From Arthrobacter gallicola (GTDB lineage Bacteria; Actinomycetota; Actinomycetes; Actinomycetales; Micrococcaceae), in contig NZ_JACSQD010000006.1 of NCBI RefSeq assembly GCF_014836775.1, positions 248,001 through 312,000 of the forward strand: a stretch of 64,000 bases of DNA, given 5' to 3'. Every line of letters begins with the position of its first letter. Within the stretch, counting starts at the first letter, position 1. The translations under genes were made by a program, and so were the position numbers. Positions 1 to 8,464 of this stretch are shown piece after piece. Below the pieces are notes generated by a model that had not been told where the DNA came from, ran no database searches, and saw only the letters and a program-made list of their open reading frames with translations.

Positions 1-449
1 TGCCGCTGATCAAGGAATACTGGGACGCCATCGGCGTCACCACCACCCTGGAAATCCTGCAGTCCGCGGCGGTCTACGCCCCGGAGAAGGTGGGCGGCAA
101 GAACTTCGATGTGCTCTGCGCACCGGGTGACCCCTCGGTCTTCGGCAACGACGGCGACATCCTGCTCAGCTGGTTCTACCGCGGTGCCACCTGGATGGAA
201 AACCGCGCCGGCTGGAACACCACCCCGGAGTACGCGGATGTCCAGGCCAAGCTGGACGAGGCCGTGCAGCTCGATGCCGACAAGGCCAAGGCCATCCACG
301 GCAACGTAGTGGACATTGTCTCCGAGGAAGTCCCGCTGTACCCGCTGTTCCACCGCAAGCTGCCCACCGCCTGGGACGGCAACGCGCTGGACGGCTTCCA
401 GCCGCTGCCCACGACCGGTGTCTCCTTTGTTGGAGTCGGCCGCAAGTAA
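1..449 (+). CDS. ABC transporter substrate-binding protein, C-terminal part (peptide/nickel family)
   Basis: The gene enters from outside the window; the first in-frame codon is at position 3 and about 148 residues remain. The tail has the look of the extracellular solute-binding protein family 5 (DppA/OppA-like), with an Asp/Trp-rich lobe and a C-terminal stretch around 'EEVPLYPLFHRKLP'. It would be exported and deliver the solute to the permeases that follow. The neighbouring lyase, kinase and epimerase genes suggest sialic acid as the solute, as for peptide-family sialic-acid importers in other bacteria; that substrate is inferred. A terminator hairpin separates it from the permease gene, so it may be made in excess over the membrane subunits. 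Confidence 0.85.
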   Translation, partial: PLIKEYWDAIGVTTTLEILQSAAVYAPEKVGGKNFDVLCAPGDPSVFGNDGDILLSWFYRGATWMENRAGWNTTPEYADVQAKLDEAVQLDADKAKAIHGNVVDIVSEEVPLYPLFHRKLPTAWDGNALDGFQPLPTTGVSFVGVGRK

Positions 450-460
450 CGGCACATCCC

Positions 461-499
461 CGGCGGGGCGCCCCCAACGGCGCCCCGCCGGACTTTTTT
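461..499 (+). terminator. Hairpin terminator/attenuator between binding protein and permease
   Basis: A perfect 12-bp stem (461–472 pairs with 479–490, GC-rich, 6-nt loop) is followed by a run of six T at 494–499. It lies inside what is otherwise one operon, so it probably lets only part of the transcripts continue into the permease and ATPase genes. Confidence 0.8.
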
Positions 500-520
500 C
501 CTGCGCATTGGAGTAATCGA

Positions 521-1480
521 GTGACAATGTTTATCCGCCTGCTTGGGCGCCGGCTTGCTGCCCTGCCGATCATGCTGCTGGGCGTGACGGTCATGGTGTT
601 CATCGTGCTGTCCGTGGTTCCAGCAGACCGCGCCACCGCCGTTCTGGGCGAGAACGCCAGCGAGGAAGCCAAAGAGGCCTGGCGCGAAGAACGCGGCCTT
701 AACGCTTCACTGGTCGTCCAGTTCCTGCGCTACCTGGGCGGCGTTATCCGGCTGGATTTCGGCGTCACCAATCCGCCCGAAGAGTCCGTGGCCACCAAAA
801 TCGCCTCCGCCTTCCCGGTCACCCTGCAGCTGACCTTCCTGGGCATCGTGCTGGCCGTTGTCCTGGCCCTCACGCTCGGCATCACCGCCGCCCTGTACCG
901 GGACCGCTGGCCGGACCAGGCCATCCGCATCTTCTCCATCGCGGCCATCGCCACCCCGTCCTTCTGGCTGGCGATCCTGCTGATCCAGTGGTTCGCCCTG
1001 CCTGAGGGATCCATCTTCCCCACCGGCGGGCTGGCCTGGGCAGAACAGTACGGGTTCGTGGGCTGGCTCTACTCCATGGCCCTGCCGGCACTGGCCCTGG
1101 GCATTCCCGTCTCGGCGTCACTCATCCGCGTGGTGCGCACCTCCATGGTGGAGGAGCTGGACCGCGACTATGTCCGCACCGCCATCGGCAACGGAGTCCC
1201 CTACCGCACCGTGGTGGCCCGCAACGTCCTGCGCAACGCCCTGGTCACCCCGGTCACCGTGCTGGGCCTGCGCGTCGGCTACCTGCTCGGCGGCGCCGTC
1301 GTCATCGAAAAAATCTTCAGCCTCAACGGCATGGGCGACCTGATTGTGGTGGGCCTGACGACGTCGGACACCAACCTGGTCCAGGGCGCGGTGCTCACCA
1401 TCGCCGTCGCCTTTGTCCTGGTCAACATTGTGGTTGACCTGCTCTACCTGGCCATCAACCCCCGAATCCGGACGGTGTAA
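521..1480 (+). CDS. ABC transporter permease, DppB family
   Basis: A 319-residue inner-membrane permease of the binding-protein-dependent transport family. It begins with the DppB-type 'RLLGRRLAALPIMLLGVTVMVF' first membrane segment (start split here: RLLGRRLAAL, PIMLLG) and has about six membrane segments. The EAA-loop region lies near residues 220–245 ('RTAIGNGVPYRTVVARNVLR'). The GTG start at 521 is supported by GGAG at 510–513. Together with the permease half of the next gene it should form the translocation pore. The gene sits 2 nt upstream of the fusion gene, so the two are almost certainly co-translated. Substrate is by context only (sialic acid likely, peptides possible). Confidence 0.9.
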   Translation: MTMFIRLLGRRLAALPIMLLGVTVMVFIVLSVVPADRATAVLGENASEEAKEAWREERGLNASLVVQFLRYLGGVIRLDFGVTNPPEESVATKIASAFPVTLQLTFLGIVLAVVLALTLGITAALYRDRWPDQAIRIFSIAAIATPSFWLAILLIQWFALPEGSIFPTGGLAWAEQYGFVGWLYSMALPALALGIPVSASLIRVVRTSMVEELDRDYVRTAIGNGVPYRTVVARNVLRNALVTPVTVLGLRVGYLLGGAVVIEKIFSLNGMGDLIVVGLTTSDTNLVQGAVLTIAVAFVLVNIVVDLLYLAINPRIRTV

Positions 1481-1482
1481 CC

Positions 1483-3609
1483 ATGCGCAACTCACTGGCC
1501 GAACGGCTCAGCAATACCGGAGCACGCTTCACCGCTCTGAACCTCAGTTCCAAACTCGCCCTCGGATTCCTGGCGTTTATCGTCCTGGTCGCGATCGTCG
1601 GGCCCTTCTTTGCCCCGTTCGGCGAGAACGAATCCAGCGCACCCGTGCTCCCGCCGAGCAGCGAGCACCTCTTCGGCACCGACGGCTCCAGCTACGACGT
1701 GTTCTCCCGCCTGCTCTACGGAGCCCGGGTGTCCATCGCCATCGGCCTCGGCGCCGTCGCCCTGGCCCTGATCCTGGGCTCCATCCTCGGCGCCGTCGCC
1801 GCGACGTCGCGCAAGGCCGTGAGCGAAACCGTGATGCGCATCCTCGACATCATGATGGCCTTCCCCGGTATCGCTCTGGCCGCCGCCCTGCTGTTCGCGC
1901 TGCGCGACCACTCACTGAACCTCTTCGGCTCCACCGTTCCGGTGATCATCCTCGCGATCGCCATTGTTTACACCCCGCAGCTGGCCCGCGTGGTCCGGGC
2001 GAACGTGCTGGCCCAGTACGGTGAGGACTACGTCCGCGCCGAGCGCGTGATCGGCGCCAGCCGCACCTACATTCTGCTCAAGCACATCGCCCGCAACTGC
2101 GCCGCCCCCGTGCTGGTCTTCGCCACCGTGATGGTCGCCGACGCCATCATCCTGGAAGCCTCCCTATCCTTCCTGGGCGCCGGCGTGCAGCAGCCCGCCG
2201 CATCCTGGGGCAACGTGATGGCAGACGGCCGCAACGTCGTCTTCAGCGGCTCCTGGTGGCCCACCACCTTCGGCGGCATCACCATCCTGCTGACCGTCCT
2301 GGCCCTGAACATCCTCGCCGAAGGGCTGACCGATGCCATGGTCAACCCGAGGATCCGCAAGCCCCGGAACGGCGCACAGGCACCTGCCGCCGTGGAGGCC
2401 GTTGCCACCGCCGCCCAGCCCTCCGCCCTGGATGCAGCCGGTACCTCGCTGACAGAGTCCGACGGCGGCCGGCCGGCCGCGGAAGAAGCCCAGACCTCCC
2501 TGGGCGCCAACGTTCACAAACCCGGCTCGTTGGAAGCCCTCGCCGCCGAGCTGGAAATGCTCGCCGCCGTCGAGGCGTCCCGCACCGACCGGCTGCCCGC
2601 CGTGGCCGCGGACGCCCCGGTGATCCTGGAAGTGAAGGACCTCTCCATCCGCTTCCCGGAACGCTACGGCGACACCGCCATCGTGGACCGGGTCAGCTTC
2701 ACCGTCCGCGAGGGCGAAACCATGGGCCTGGTCGGCGAATCGGGCTGCGGCAAGTCCATCACCTCCCTGGCGATCATGGGCCTGCTCCCCCGCACCGCGC
2801 AGCTCACCGGTTCCATCCGGTTCAACGGCAAGGAGCTGCTCACCAATGACCCGAAGGAGCGCGACCAGCTCTACAAGGGACTGCGCGGCGAGCAGATTGC
2901 CATGGTTTACCAGGACGCGCTCAGCTCCCTGAACCCGTCCATGCTCATCAAGGACCAGATGGCCCAGCTGACCCGCCGCGGCGGCCGCAAGAGCCCGCGC
3001 GAACTGCTCGAGCTGGTGAAGCTGGATCCGGACCGCACGCTCAAGAGCTACCCGCACGAGCTTTCCGGCGGGCAGCGGCAGCGTGTGCTGATCGCCATGG
3101 CGCTCTCCCGGTCCCCGAAGATCGTGGTGGCGGACGAACCGACCACCGCGCTGGATGTGACCGTGCAGAAGCAGGTCGTTGACCTGCTCAACGAGCTGCG
3201 CGAACAGCTCGGCTTCGCCATGGTGTTCGTCAGCCACGACCTGGCCCTGGTGGCCTCACTGGCCCACCGGGTCACGGTGATGTACGCCGGACAGGTGGTT
3301 GAGTCCGGCGACGTTCCGGACCTGCTGTGCGATCCCCGGCACGAATACACCCGCGGCCTGTTGGGTGCAGTGCTGTCCATTGAGGCCGGCGCCGAACGCC
3401 TGCACCAGATCCAGGGCACCGTTCCCTCCCCCCGCGACTTCGCCCGGGGAGACCGTTTCGCCGAGCGGTCGCTGCGGCCCGACGCCGATCCGAACCAGGT
3501 CCTGGAGTTTGTCCAGGTGGGCGAAACGAACCACTACTGGGCCAGCCATGAGACGTCCCGCCCCCAGGACCTCGTGGAATCCGGCACGAGCGCAAGGCAG
3601 GAAGCATGA
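1483..3609 (+). CDS. ABC transporter permease–ATPase fusion (DppC + DppD)
   Basis: A 708-residue fusion protein. Residues about 1–290 are a DppC-type permease with roughly six membrane segments. Residues about 290–375 are a variable Ala/Glu-rich linker. Residues about 380–640 are a DppD-type ATPase with Walker A GESGCGKS, signature LSGGQRQR and Walker [12 protein letters not shown], followed by the oligopeptide-transporter C-terminal extension. No stop or internal start suggests a split. Such permease/ATPase fusions are known in actinobacterial peptide-family transporters, but they are less usual than separate genes. The last codons overlap the next ATPase gene by 4 nt (ATGA). Confidence 0.92.
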   Translation: MRNSLAERLSNTGARFTALNLSSKLALGFLAFIVLVAIVGPFFAPFGENESSAPVLPPSSEHLFGTDGSSYDVFSRLLYGARVSIAIGLGAVALALILGSILGAVAATSRKAVSETVMRILDIMMAFPGIALAAALLFALRDHSLNLFGSTVPVIILAIAIVYTPQLARVVRANVLAQYGEDYVRAERVIGASRTYILLKHIARNCAAPVLVFATVMVADAIILEASLSFLGAGVQQPAASWGNVMADGRNVVFSGSWWPTTFGGITILLTVLALNILAEGLTDAMVNPRIRKPRNGAQAPAAVEAVATAAQPSALDAAGTSLTESDGGRPAAEEAQTSLGANVHKPGSLEALAAELEMLAAVEASRTDRLPAVAADAPVILEVKDLSIRFPERYGDTAIVDRVSFTVREGETMGLVGESGCGKSITSLAIMGLLPRTAQLTGSIRFNGKELLTNDPKERDQLYKGLRGEQIAMVYQDALSSLNPSMLIKDQMAQLTRRGGRKSPRELLELVKLDPDRTLKSYPHELSGGQRQRVLIAMALSRSPKIVVADEPTTALDVTVQKQVVDLLNELREQLGFAMVFVSHDLALVASLAHRVTVMYAGQVVESGDVPDLLCDPRHEYTRGLLGAVLSIEAGAERLHQIQGTVPSPRDFARGDRFAERSLRPDADPNQVLEFVQVGETNHYWASHETSRPQDLVESGTSARQEA

Positions 3610-4418
3610 GCAGCACCGATAACAGCAACAGCCCGGTCCTGGAGCTGAAGGGCATCAAGGTCCACCACCGGGCGCGCACCGGGTCCCTGTTCCGGCCCAA
3701 CATCGTCAAGGCCGTGGACGGCGTGGACTTCACCGTGCACCGCGGGGAAACCGTGGGCATCGTCGGTGAGTCCGGCTGCGGCAAGTCCACCCTGGCCTCT
3801 GTCCTGGTGGGGCTGCAGGAGCCTACGGCCGGAGAAGTCCTCTTTCAGGGAACCAAGGTGAACAGCCGGGCTTCCTCCTCGAAGAAGACCTTCGGCCGCG
3901 CCGTCGGCGTGGTGTTCCAGGATCCGGCCACCGCCCTGAACCCGCGCATGACCATCCAGGACATCCTGACCGACCCGCTGCAGGTGCACGGGATCGGCAA
4001 CCAGCAGACCCGGCTGGCCAAGGTCCGCGAGCTCCTGAGCCTGGTCGGCCTGCCGCAGTCCGCCGCCGAGGTCACCCCGCACCAGGTGTCCGGCGGGCAG
4101 CGCCAGCGCGTCGCCATCGCCCGGGCCCTGTGCCTGGATCCGTCGGTGATCGTGGCGGACGAGCCGACGTCGGCCCTGGACGTTTCGGTGCGGGCGCAGG
4201 TCCTGAACCTGCTCTCGGACCTGAAACGGGAACTGAACCTCGGCATGGTCTTCATTTCGCACGATATCCAGACCGTCCGGTATGTCTCGGACCGGATCTG
4301 CGTGATGTATTACGGGCGCATGGTCGAGGAGGGCCCCGCCCGCGAGGTCTTCGACCGGCCCACCAACGATTACACCAAGAGCCTGCTCGGAGCAGCGCCC
4401 AGCCTTTTGCACGTTTAG
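3606..4418 (+). CDS. ABC transporter ATPase, DppF/OppF family
   Basis: A 270-residue nucleotide-binding subunit with Walker A GESGCGKS, signature VSGGQRQR, Walker [13 protein letters not shown] and switch His in 'VFISHD'. It pairs with the ATPase half of the upstream fusion to power import. The start overlaps the fusion gene by 4 nt, so translational coupling is expected. It is shorter than many OppF proteins because the C-terminal extension is nearly absent; it ends just after '[15 protein letters not shown]'. It is the last subunit of the importer; the catabolic genes start 27 nt later. Confidence 0.92.
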   Translation: MSSTDNSNSPVLELKGIKVHHRARTGSLFRPNIVKAVDGVDFTVHRGETVGIVGESGCGKSTLASVLVGLQEPTAGEVLFQGTKVNSRASSSKKTFGRAVGVVFQDPATALNPRMTIQDILTDPLQVHGIGNQQTRLAKVRELLSLVGLPQSAAEVTPHQVSGGQRQRVAIARALCLDPSVIVADEPTSALDVSVRAQVLNLLSDLKRELNLGMVFISHDIQTVRYVSDRICVMYYGRMVEEGPAREVFDRPTNDYTKSLLGAAPSLLHV

Positions 4419-4445
4419 TACTAGAACCAAGCACTGGAGAACCCC

Positions 4446-5378
4446 TTGTCACATGCATCCACGCCCCGCTTCCACGGCGTTGTTCCCCCCGTTGTCACCC
4501 CCCGCACCGCAGACGGCGCCGTCGACACCGCCTCGCTCGAAAAGCTCATCAAGCACCTCCTCGAAGGCGGCGTGTCCGGGCTCTTCATCCTCGGTTCCTC
4601 CGGTGAGGTCCCCTACCTGACCAATGAGGAACGCGACGTCATTATGCGCACGGTTGCCGGCGTCAACGCGGGCGCTGTGCCCCTGATCGCCGGGGCCTGT
4701 GAGCAGACCACCCCGCGCGTCATCGAAGAAGGCCGCCGCCTGATCGAACTGGGCGCGGACGCCATCGTGGCGACCTCGCAGTTCTACGCCATCTCGGATG
4801 CCGCCGAAACCGAGACCCACTTCCGTTCCCTGCACGCGGCCTTGGACGTCCCCCTGTTCGCCTACGACGTTCCGGTCCGCACCCACTACAAGCTGCCGCT
4901 GCCCATGCTGGTCCAGCTGGCCCAGGACGGCGTCCTGGCGGGTGTAAAGGACTCCTCCGGCGACGACGTTTCCTTCCGCCAGCTGCTGCTGGCCACCAAG
5001 GATCTGCCGGACTTCGCCGTATTCACCGGCCATGAGGTAGTGGTGGACGGTGCCCTGCTGGGCGGCGCCCACGGCGCGGTTCCCGGCCTCGGCAACGTTG
5101 ACCCGGCCGGCTACGCGGCCCTTTACTCGGCCGCCCAGTCCGGTGACTACGCCGAAGCCGCGCGGATCCAGGACCGGCTGGCCAACCTGTTCAACATTGT
5201 CTACGCACCCACCCCGGGCCGGGTTTCCCCGGGCGCCGCAGGGCTGGGCGCGTTCAAGACCGCGCTGATGCTGATGGGCGTCATCGAAACGAACGTGATG
5301 TCCGCTCCCATGCTGGCGCTCAATGAAGCCGAGACCGCTGTGATCCGCACGGTCCTCGAACACAACGGACTCCTCTGA
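4446..5378 (+). CDS. nanA: Dihydrodipicolinate synthase/N-acetylneuraminate lyase family aldolase
   Basis: A 310-residue (beta/alpha)8 class I aldolase. Visible family features are the substrate-carboxylate loop 'GSSGEVPYLTNEER', the tyrosine motif 'FAYDVPVRT' (usually YNxP) and the Schiff-base lysine in 'AGVKDSSGD'. By context (importer, ROK kinase, NanE, sialidase) it should split N-acetylneuraminate into N-acetylmannosamine and pyruvate. Sequence alone does not exclude another keto-acid aldolase or DapA. The start is TTG at 4446, with GGAG about 8 nt upstream; no better ATG lies in frame nearby. It leads the catabolic part of the operon, 5 nt before the kinase gene. Confidence 0.85.
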   Translation: MSHASTPRFHGVVPPVVTPRTADGAVDTASLEKLIKHLLEGGVSGLFILGSSGEVPYLTNEERDVIMRTVAGVNAGAVPLIAGACEQTTPRVIEEGRRLIELGADAIVATSQFYAISDAAETETHFRSLHAALDVPLFAYDVPVRTHYKLPLPMLVQLAQDGVLAGVKDSSGDDVSFRQLLLATKDLPDFAVFTGHEVVVDGALLGGAHGAVPGLGNVDPAGYAALYSAAQSGDYAEAARIQDRLANLFNIVYAPTPGRVSPGAAGLGAFKTALMLMGVIETNVMSAPMLALNEAETAVIRTVLEHNGLL

Positions 5379-5383
5379 GTTCC

Positions 5384-6352
5384 ATGCGCCACGTCATCGG
5401 GATCGACCTGGGCGGCACCAAGACCGCGGGCGGCATTGTCGACGGCGCGGGGAACGTTGTGTTCTCCGCAGCCGTCGCCACGCCCGCGCAGTCGGGTGCG
5501 GCTGCGGTCCTTGAAAATACCGCCGCACTGGTCCGGTCCCTCCAGGGCGAGGCGCACCGGTTCGGCCTGGACGTCGACGCGCTGGGCATCGGCTCGGCCG
5601 GGGTGATCGACTCCGGCCGGGGCGTCGTGGTGTCCGCCACCGACGCCATCCGCGGCTGGGCCGGGACAGCGCTAACGGACGAACTCTCCACGCGGACGGG
5701 TCTGCCGGCCACCGCACTGAACGACGTCCATGCCCATGCCCTCGGCGAGAGCTGGCTCGGCGCCGGCGCGGGCGTGCCCAGCGTCCTGTTCATCGGCATG
5801 GGCACGGGTGTGGGCGGCGGCTATGTGCTGAACGGCGAATGCATCGAAGGCGCCAGCTTCACGGCCGGTCATGTGGGCCACTTCGCGTCCCCGTTTGCCG
5901 TCGAGGCCGGCCAGCCGCTGCCCTGCAGCTGTGCCGGTTCCGGGCATGTGGAGGCCGTGGCCTCCGGGCCGGCCATCCACGCGCTCTACCGCCGGCTGGG
6001 CGGAAGCACCGCTGAGTCCGGCCCGGCGGACACCCGCGGTGTGTACCGGCTGGCGGCCGACGGCGATCCCACCGCGTCGGAGGCCATCCGCCGCGGCGCG
6101 GCCGCAGCCGGGTCCGCGATCGGCGGGCTCGCCAACATCCTGGACCCCGCCGTCGTTGTGGTGGGCGGCGGGCTGGCGTTTGCGGGCCCGCTCTGGTGGG
6201 ACGTCATGGAAGCCGAGGCCCGCCGCGAGCTGCTGCCCCCGCTGGCCGCCCTGCGGATTGTTCCCGCACAGCTCGGCACGACGGCGGCCATCCGCGGTGC
6301 CGCCCGCCGGGCCCTGAATCTCCTCCCCGCTATCGAAGGCACCCATGTTTAA
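5384..6352 (+). CDS. nanK: ROK family sugar kinase, likely N-acetylmannosamine kinase
   Basis: A 322-residue ROK protein with the N-terminal phosphate loop 'GIDLGGTKTAGG', the 'GIGSAGVID' segment and the glycine-rich 'GMGTGVGGGYV'. The ROK zinc site is present but altered. After 'GHVGHFA' the cysteine motif reads C-S-C-A-G-S-G-H instead of the usual CxCGxxGC, so the third cysteine is replaced by histidine. Its position between NanA and NanE points to ATP-dependent phosphorylation of N-acetylmannosamine. It overlaps nanE by 8 nt. A glucokinase-like specificity is the main alternative. Confidence 0.83.
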   Translation: MRHVIGIDLGGTKTAGGIVDGAGNVVFSAAVATPAQSGAAAVLENTAALVRSLQGEAHRFGLDVDALGIGSAGVIDSGRGVVVSATDAIRGWAGTALTDELSTRTGLPATALNDVHAHALGESWLGAGAGVPSVLFIGMGTGVGGGYVLNGECIEGASFTAGHVGHFASPFAVEAGQPLPCSCAGSGHVEAVASGPAIHALYRRLGGSTAESGPADTRGVYRLAADGDPTASEAIRRGAAAAGSAIGGLANILDPAVVVVGGGLAFAGPLWWDVMEAEARRELLPPLAALRIVPAQLGTTAAIRGAARRALNLLPAIEGTHV

Positions 6353-7019
6353 GCTCGAAGCCCTCCGCTCCTCTCTGATCGTGTCCTGCCAGGCCTACCC
6401 GGGCGAACCGATGCGTGATCCGCGCACCATGGCGCAGGTGGCCCAGTCCGCCGTGACCGGCGGCGCGGCCGCGGTGCGGGTGCAGGGACTGAGCGATATC
6501 CAGGCGGCACGCTCCGCCGTCGAAGTTCCGGTGATCGGGCTGTGGAAAGACGGCCACGACGGCGTTTTCATCACCCCCACGCTGCACCATGCCCTGGCCT
6601 GTGCCAGCGCCGGTGCGCACATCGTGGCACTGGATGGCACCCGCCGCGGACGCCCGGACGGGCTCTCCCTGGCGCAGACCATAGCCGGCGTGCACGAACA
6701 GTCCCCCGCCCTGGTGATGGCCGACTGCGGGTCCGTGGCCGACGCCGTTGCTGCCGCTGAGGCCGGCGCGGACATCATCGGCACCACCCTCGCCGGTTAT
6801 ACCGGCGAGCGGGAGAAGACCTCCGGCCCGGACCTGGAGTTCCTCCACGAACTCGCGGCCCTGGACCTGGGACTTCCCGTCGTCGCCGAGGGCCGGATCC
6901 ACACCCCGGCACAGGGCCGCGCCGCACTGGACGCGGGAGCATTCGCCGTCGTTGTGGGCACTGCGATCACCCATCCGGCCACCATTACCAGCTGGTTCGC
7001 TGACGCGCTGGTGCGGTGA
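6345..7019 (+). CDS. nanE: N-acetylmannosamine-6-phosphate 2-epimerase
   Basis: A 224-residue NanE-type TIM barrel, the usual length for the family. It shows 'LIVSCQA' near the N-terminus, the catalytic lysine segment 'GLWKDG', 'IVALDGTRRGRP' and 'VVAEGRIHTP', all typical NanE stretches. It converts ManNAc-6-phosphate to GlcNAc-6-phosphate, the entry to amino-sugar breakdown. This is the most specific marker that the operon is for sialic acid. The ATG start overlaps the kinase by 8 nt, and its stop overlaps the esterase start (GTGA). NagA and NagB are not in the window and must lie elsewhere. Confidence 0.93.
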   Translation: MFKLEALRSSLIVSCQAYPGEPMRDPRTMAQVAQSAVTGGAAAVRVQGLSDIQAARSAVEVPVIGLWKDGHDGVFITPTLHHALACASAGAHIVALDGTRRGRPDGLSLAQTIAGVHEQSPALVMADCGSVADAVAAAEAGADIIGTTLAGYTGEREKTSGPDLEFLHELAALDLGLPVVAEGRIHTPAQGRAALDAGAFAVVVGTAITHPATITSWFADALVR

Positions 7020-8047
7020 GCTCCTTTTGGGACCGGGTGGACCCGGAACTGCTGCCGGGGCTGGCGTATTCGGAGGCGTTTCCGCCGCCGCTGACGCTGG
7101 CTGAACTGGCAGAGTTCCGCGCCCGTGCCGAGGCGCCGGCGGCCGCAGTCCTCCCGGCAGGTGTGGAGGTCCGGGACGTCTCGGCGGACGGCACAAGCCT
7201 GCGGGTGTTCACCCCGTCCGGACCGGGCCCGCACCCGGCAGTGTTCTGGCTCCATGGCGGCGGAATGATCGCCGGCAGCGTGGAGCTGGATACCGTGTAC
7301 TGTGCGGCCCTGTGCGCCCGTACCGCAGCGGTGGTGGTGGCCGTTGACTACCGGCTGGCACCGGAGCATCCGTTTCCGGCTGCCCTGGAGGACGCGTTGG
7401 CGGGGCTGCAGTGGCTGTTAGGCGCGGCGGAGGGTCTGGGTGTGGATCCGCAGCGCGTAGCCCTGGCCGGCTCCAGTGCCGGCGCCGGACTGGCTACCGG
7501 GCTGGCGCTGCTGCACCGGGACCGGAGCGGACCGCCGCTCGCGTACCTCTATCTGATGTACCCCATGCTCGATCCGACGCACAGCTCCGGTTCGGCCCGC
7601 GAATTCACGTCCATTCCCACCTGGAACCGCGCCCACAGCGAGTTCGCGTGGAACTGCTATCTGGGCGCAGCGGCGTCTGATCCGTCTGCGTACGCGGCAC
7701 CGGCGCTGGCGCAGGACCTTTCCGGCCTGCCGGCCACCCTGATCCAGACCGGTGAACTGGACCTGTTCCGGGACGAGGACATCGCCTTTGCGGTGCGGCT
7801 GCTCCAGGCCGGGGTTCCCGCCGAGCTGCACGTTTATCCCGGTGCCTATCACGGCTTTGAGCTGAACTGTCCGGACTCTGCTGCAGGCAGTCAGTGCCTG
7901 CGGGACCGGGACCGGGCGCTGAACCGGGCGCTGCACGGTACGTCCTCGGCAACCGTTCCCGCGCCCGGCCCGGCTCCGGCTGCCGGAGTTACCCAGATTT
8001 CCACCCCCTCCACCACCAAAAATTCCGCGGAAGGCTCACTGATATGA
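7016..8047 (+). CDS. Alpha/beta hydrolase (HSL-type esterase) in the sialic-acid operon
   Basis: A 343-residue alpha/beta-hydrolase of the hormone-sensitive-lipase type. It has the oxyanion motif HGGG ('WLHGGGMI'), the nucleophile motif GSSAGAG, the acid in 'TGELDLFRDED' and the catalytic His in 'AYHGFEL'. It starts with GTG overlapping the nanE stop by 4 nt and ends overlapping the tatA start by 4 nt, so it belongs to the operon. A role in removing O-acetyl groups from imported sialic acids is attractive but inferred. No signal peptide is seen, so it should act in the cytoplasm. The Pro/Ala-rich tail after the catalytic His is unusual. Confidence 0.82.
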   Translation: MSSFWDRVDPELLPGLAYSEAFPPPLTLAELAEFRARAEAPAAAVLPAGVEVRDVSADGTSLRVFTPSGPGPHPAVFWLHGGGMIAGSVELDTVYCAALCARTAAVVVAVDYRLAPEHPFPAALEDALAGLQWLLGAAEGLGVDPQRVALAGSSAGAGLATGLALLHRDRSGPPLAYLYLMYPMLDPTHSSGSAREFTSIPTWNRAHSEFAWNCYLGAAASDPSAYAAPALAQDLSGLPATLIQTGELDLFRDEDIAFAVRLLQAGVPAELHVYPGAYHGFELNCPDSAAGSQCLRDRDRALNRALHGTSSATVPAPGPAPAAGVTQISTPSTTKNSAEGSLI

Positions 8048-8367
8048 GACTCGAAGGCTGGCACATTGTCATCATCATCGTTCTGGCAATCCTGCTGTTT
8101 GGCGCACCCAAACTCCCCGGTCTGGCGCGCAGCGTCGGCCAGTCCCTGCGGATCTTCAAGTCTGAGGTCCGGCAGTTGAAGGATGAGGACGGCCCGGCCG
8201 CGCCCGTCACTGACCCCGTCACAGGTGCCGTCATTCCACCGGTTACTCCGGCTGGAACGGTTCCCCCGGTCAACACCGCGCCGGCGAATACCGTTTCTCC
8301 CGCCAGCACCGTTCCCCCGGCCAGCACTGTTACTCCCGCCAGCACCGTTCCGCACCCCCGGGGCTAG
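8044..8367 (+). CDS. tatA: Twin-arginine translocase subunit TatA/E homologue with repeat tail
   Basis: A 107-residue protein with the TatA layout: an N-terminal membrane helix ('WHIVIIIVLAILLFGAPKLP', including the FG-x-P-K-L hinge) and an amphipathic helix ('LARSVGQSLRIFKSEVRQL'), then an acidic stretch. The last third is a low-complexity tail of near-repeats of the form N/S-T-V-P-PAST-V. The ATG at 8044 overlaps the esterase stop by 4 nt. TatA forms the Tat export pore. A copy inside a sugar operon, convergent with a gene whose product carries a Tat-like signal, suggests dedicated or boosted export of the sialidase (inference). No tatB or tatC is nearby. Confidence 0.88.
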   Translation: MRLEGWHIVIIIVLAILLFGAPKLPGLARSVGQSLRIFKSEVRQLKDEDGPAAPVTDPVTGAVIPPVTPAGTVPPVNTAPANTVSPASTVPPASTVTPASTVPHPRG

Positions 8368-8385
8368 CCGGAATCAGTCCGTCCT

Positions 8386-8440
8386 AAAACTCCGGGGCTG
8401 CCGGCACACCATGTGGTGGCCGGCAGCCCCGGAGTTTTTT
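8386..8440. terminator. Bidirectional terminator between tatA and the sialidase gene
   Basis: A very strong hairpin: 8386–8405 pairs perfectly with 8419–8438 (20 bp), with a further 4-bp inner stem (CACC/GGTG) around an ATGT loop. It ends in T6 on the plus strand and in AAAA at the left foot, which serves as T4 for minus-strand transcripts. It lies exactly between two convergent genes. Confidence 0.92.
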
Positions 8441-8464
8441 ACTGGCTTGTGCCAGTTCAGCGGG

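Noticed and set aside
8250..8367. Repetitive tail of tatA as a possible DNA repeat or CRISPR-like array
   Set aside because: The repeats are short imperfect codon repeats inside a coding frame (NTV/STV-P-PA units), not spaced direct repeats.
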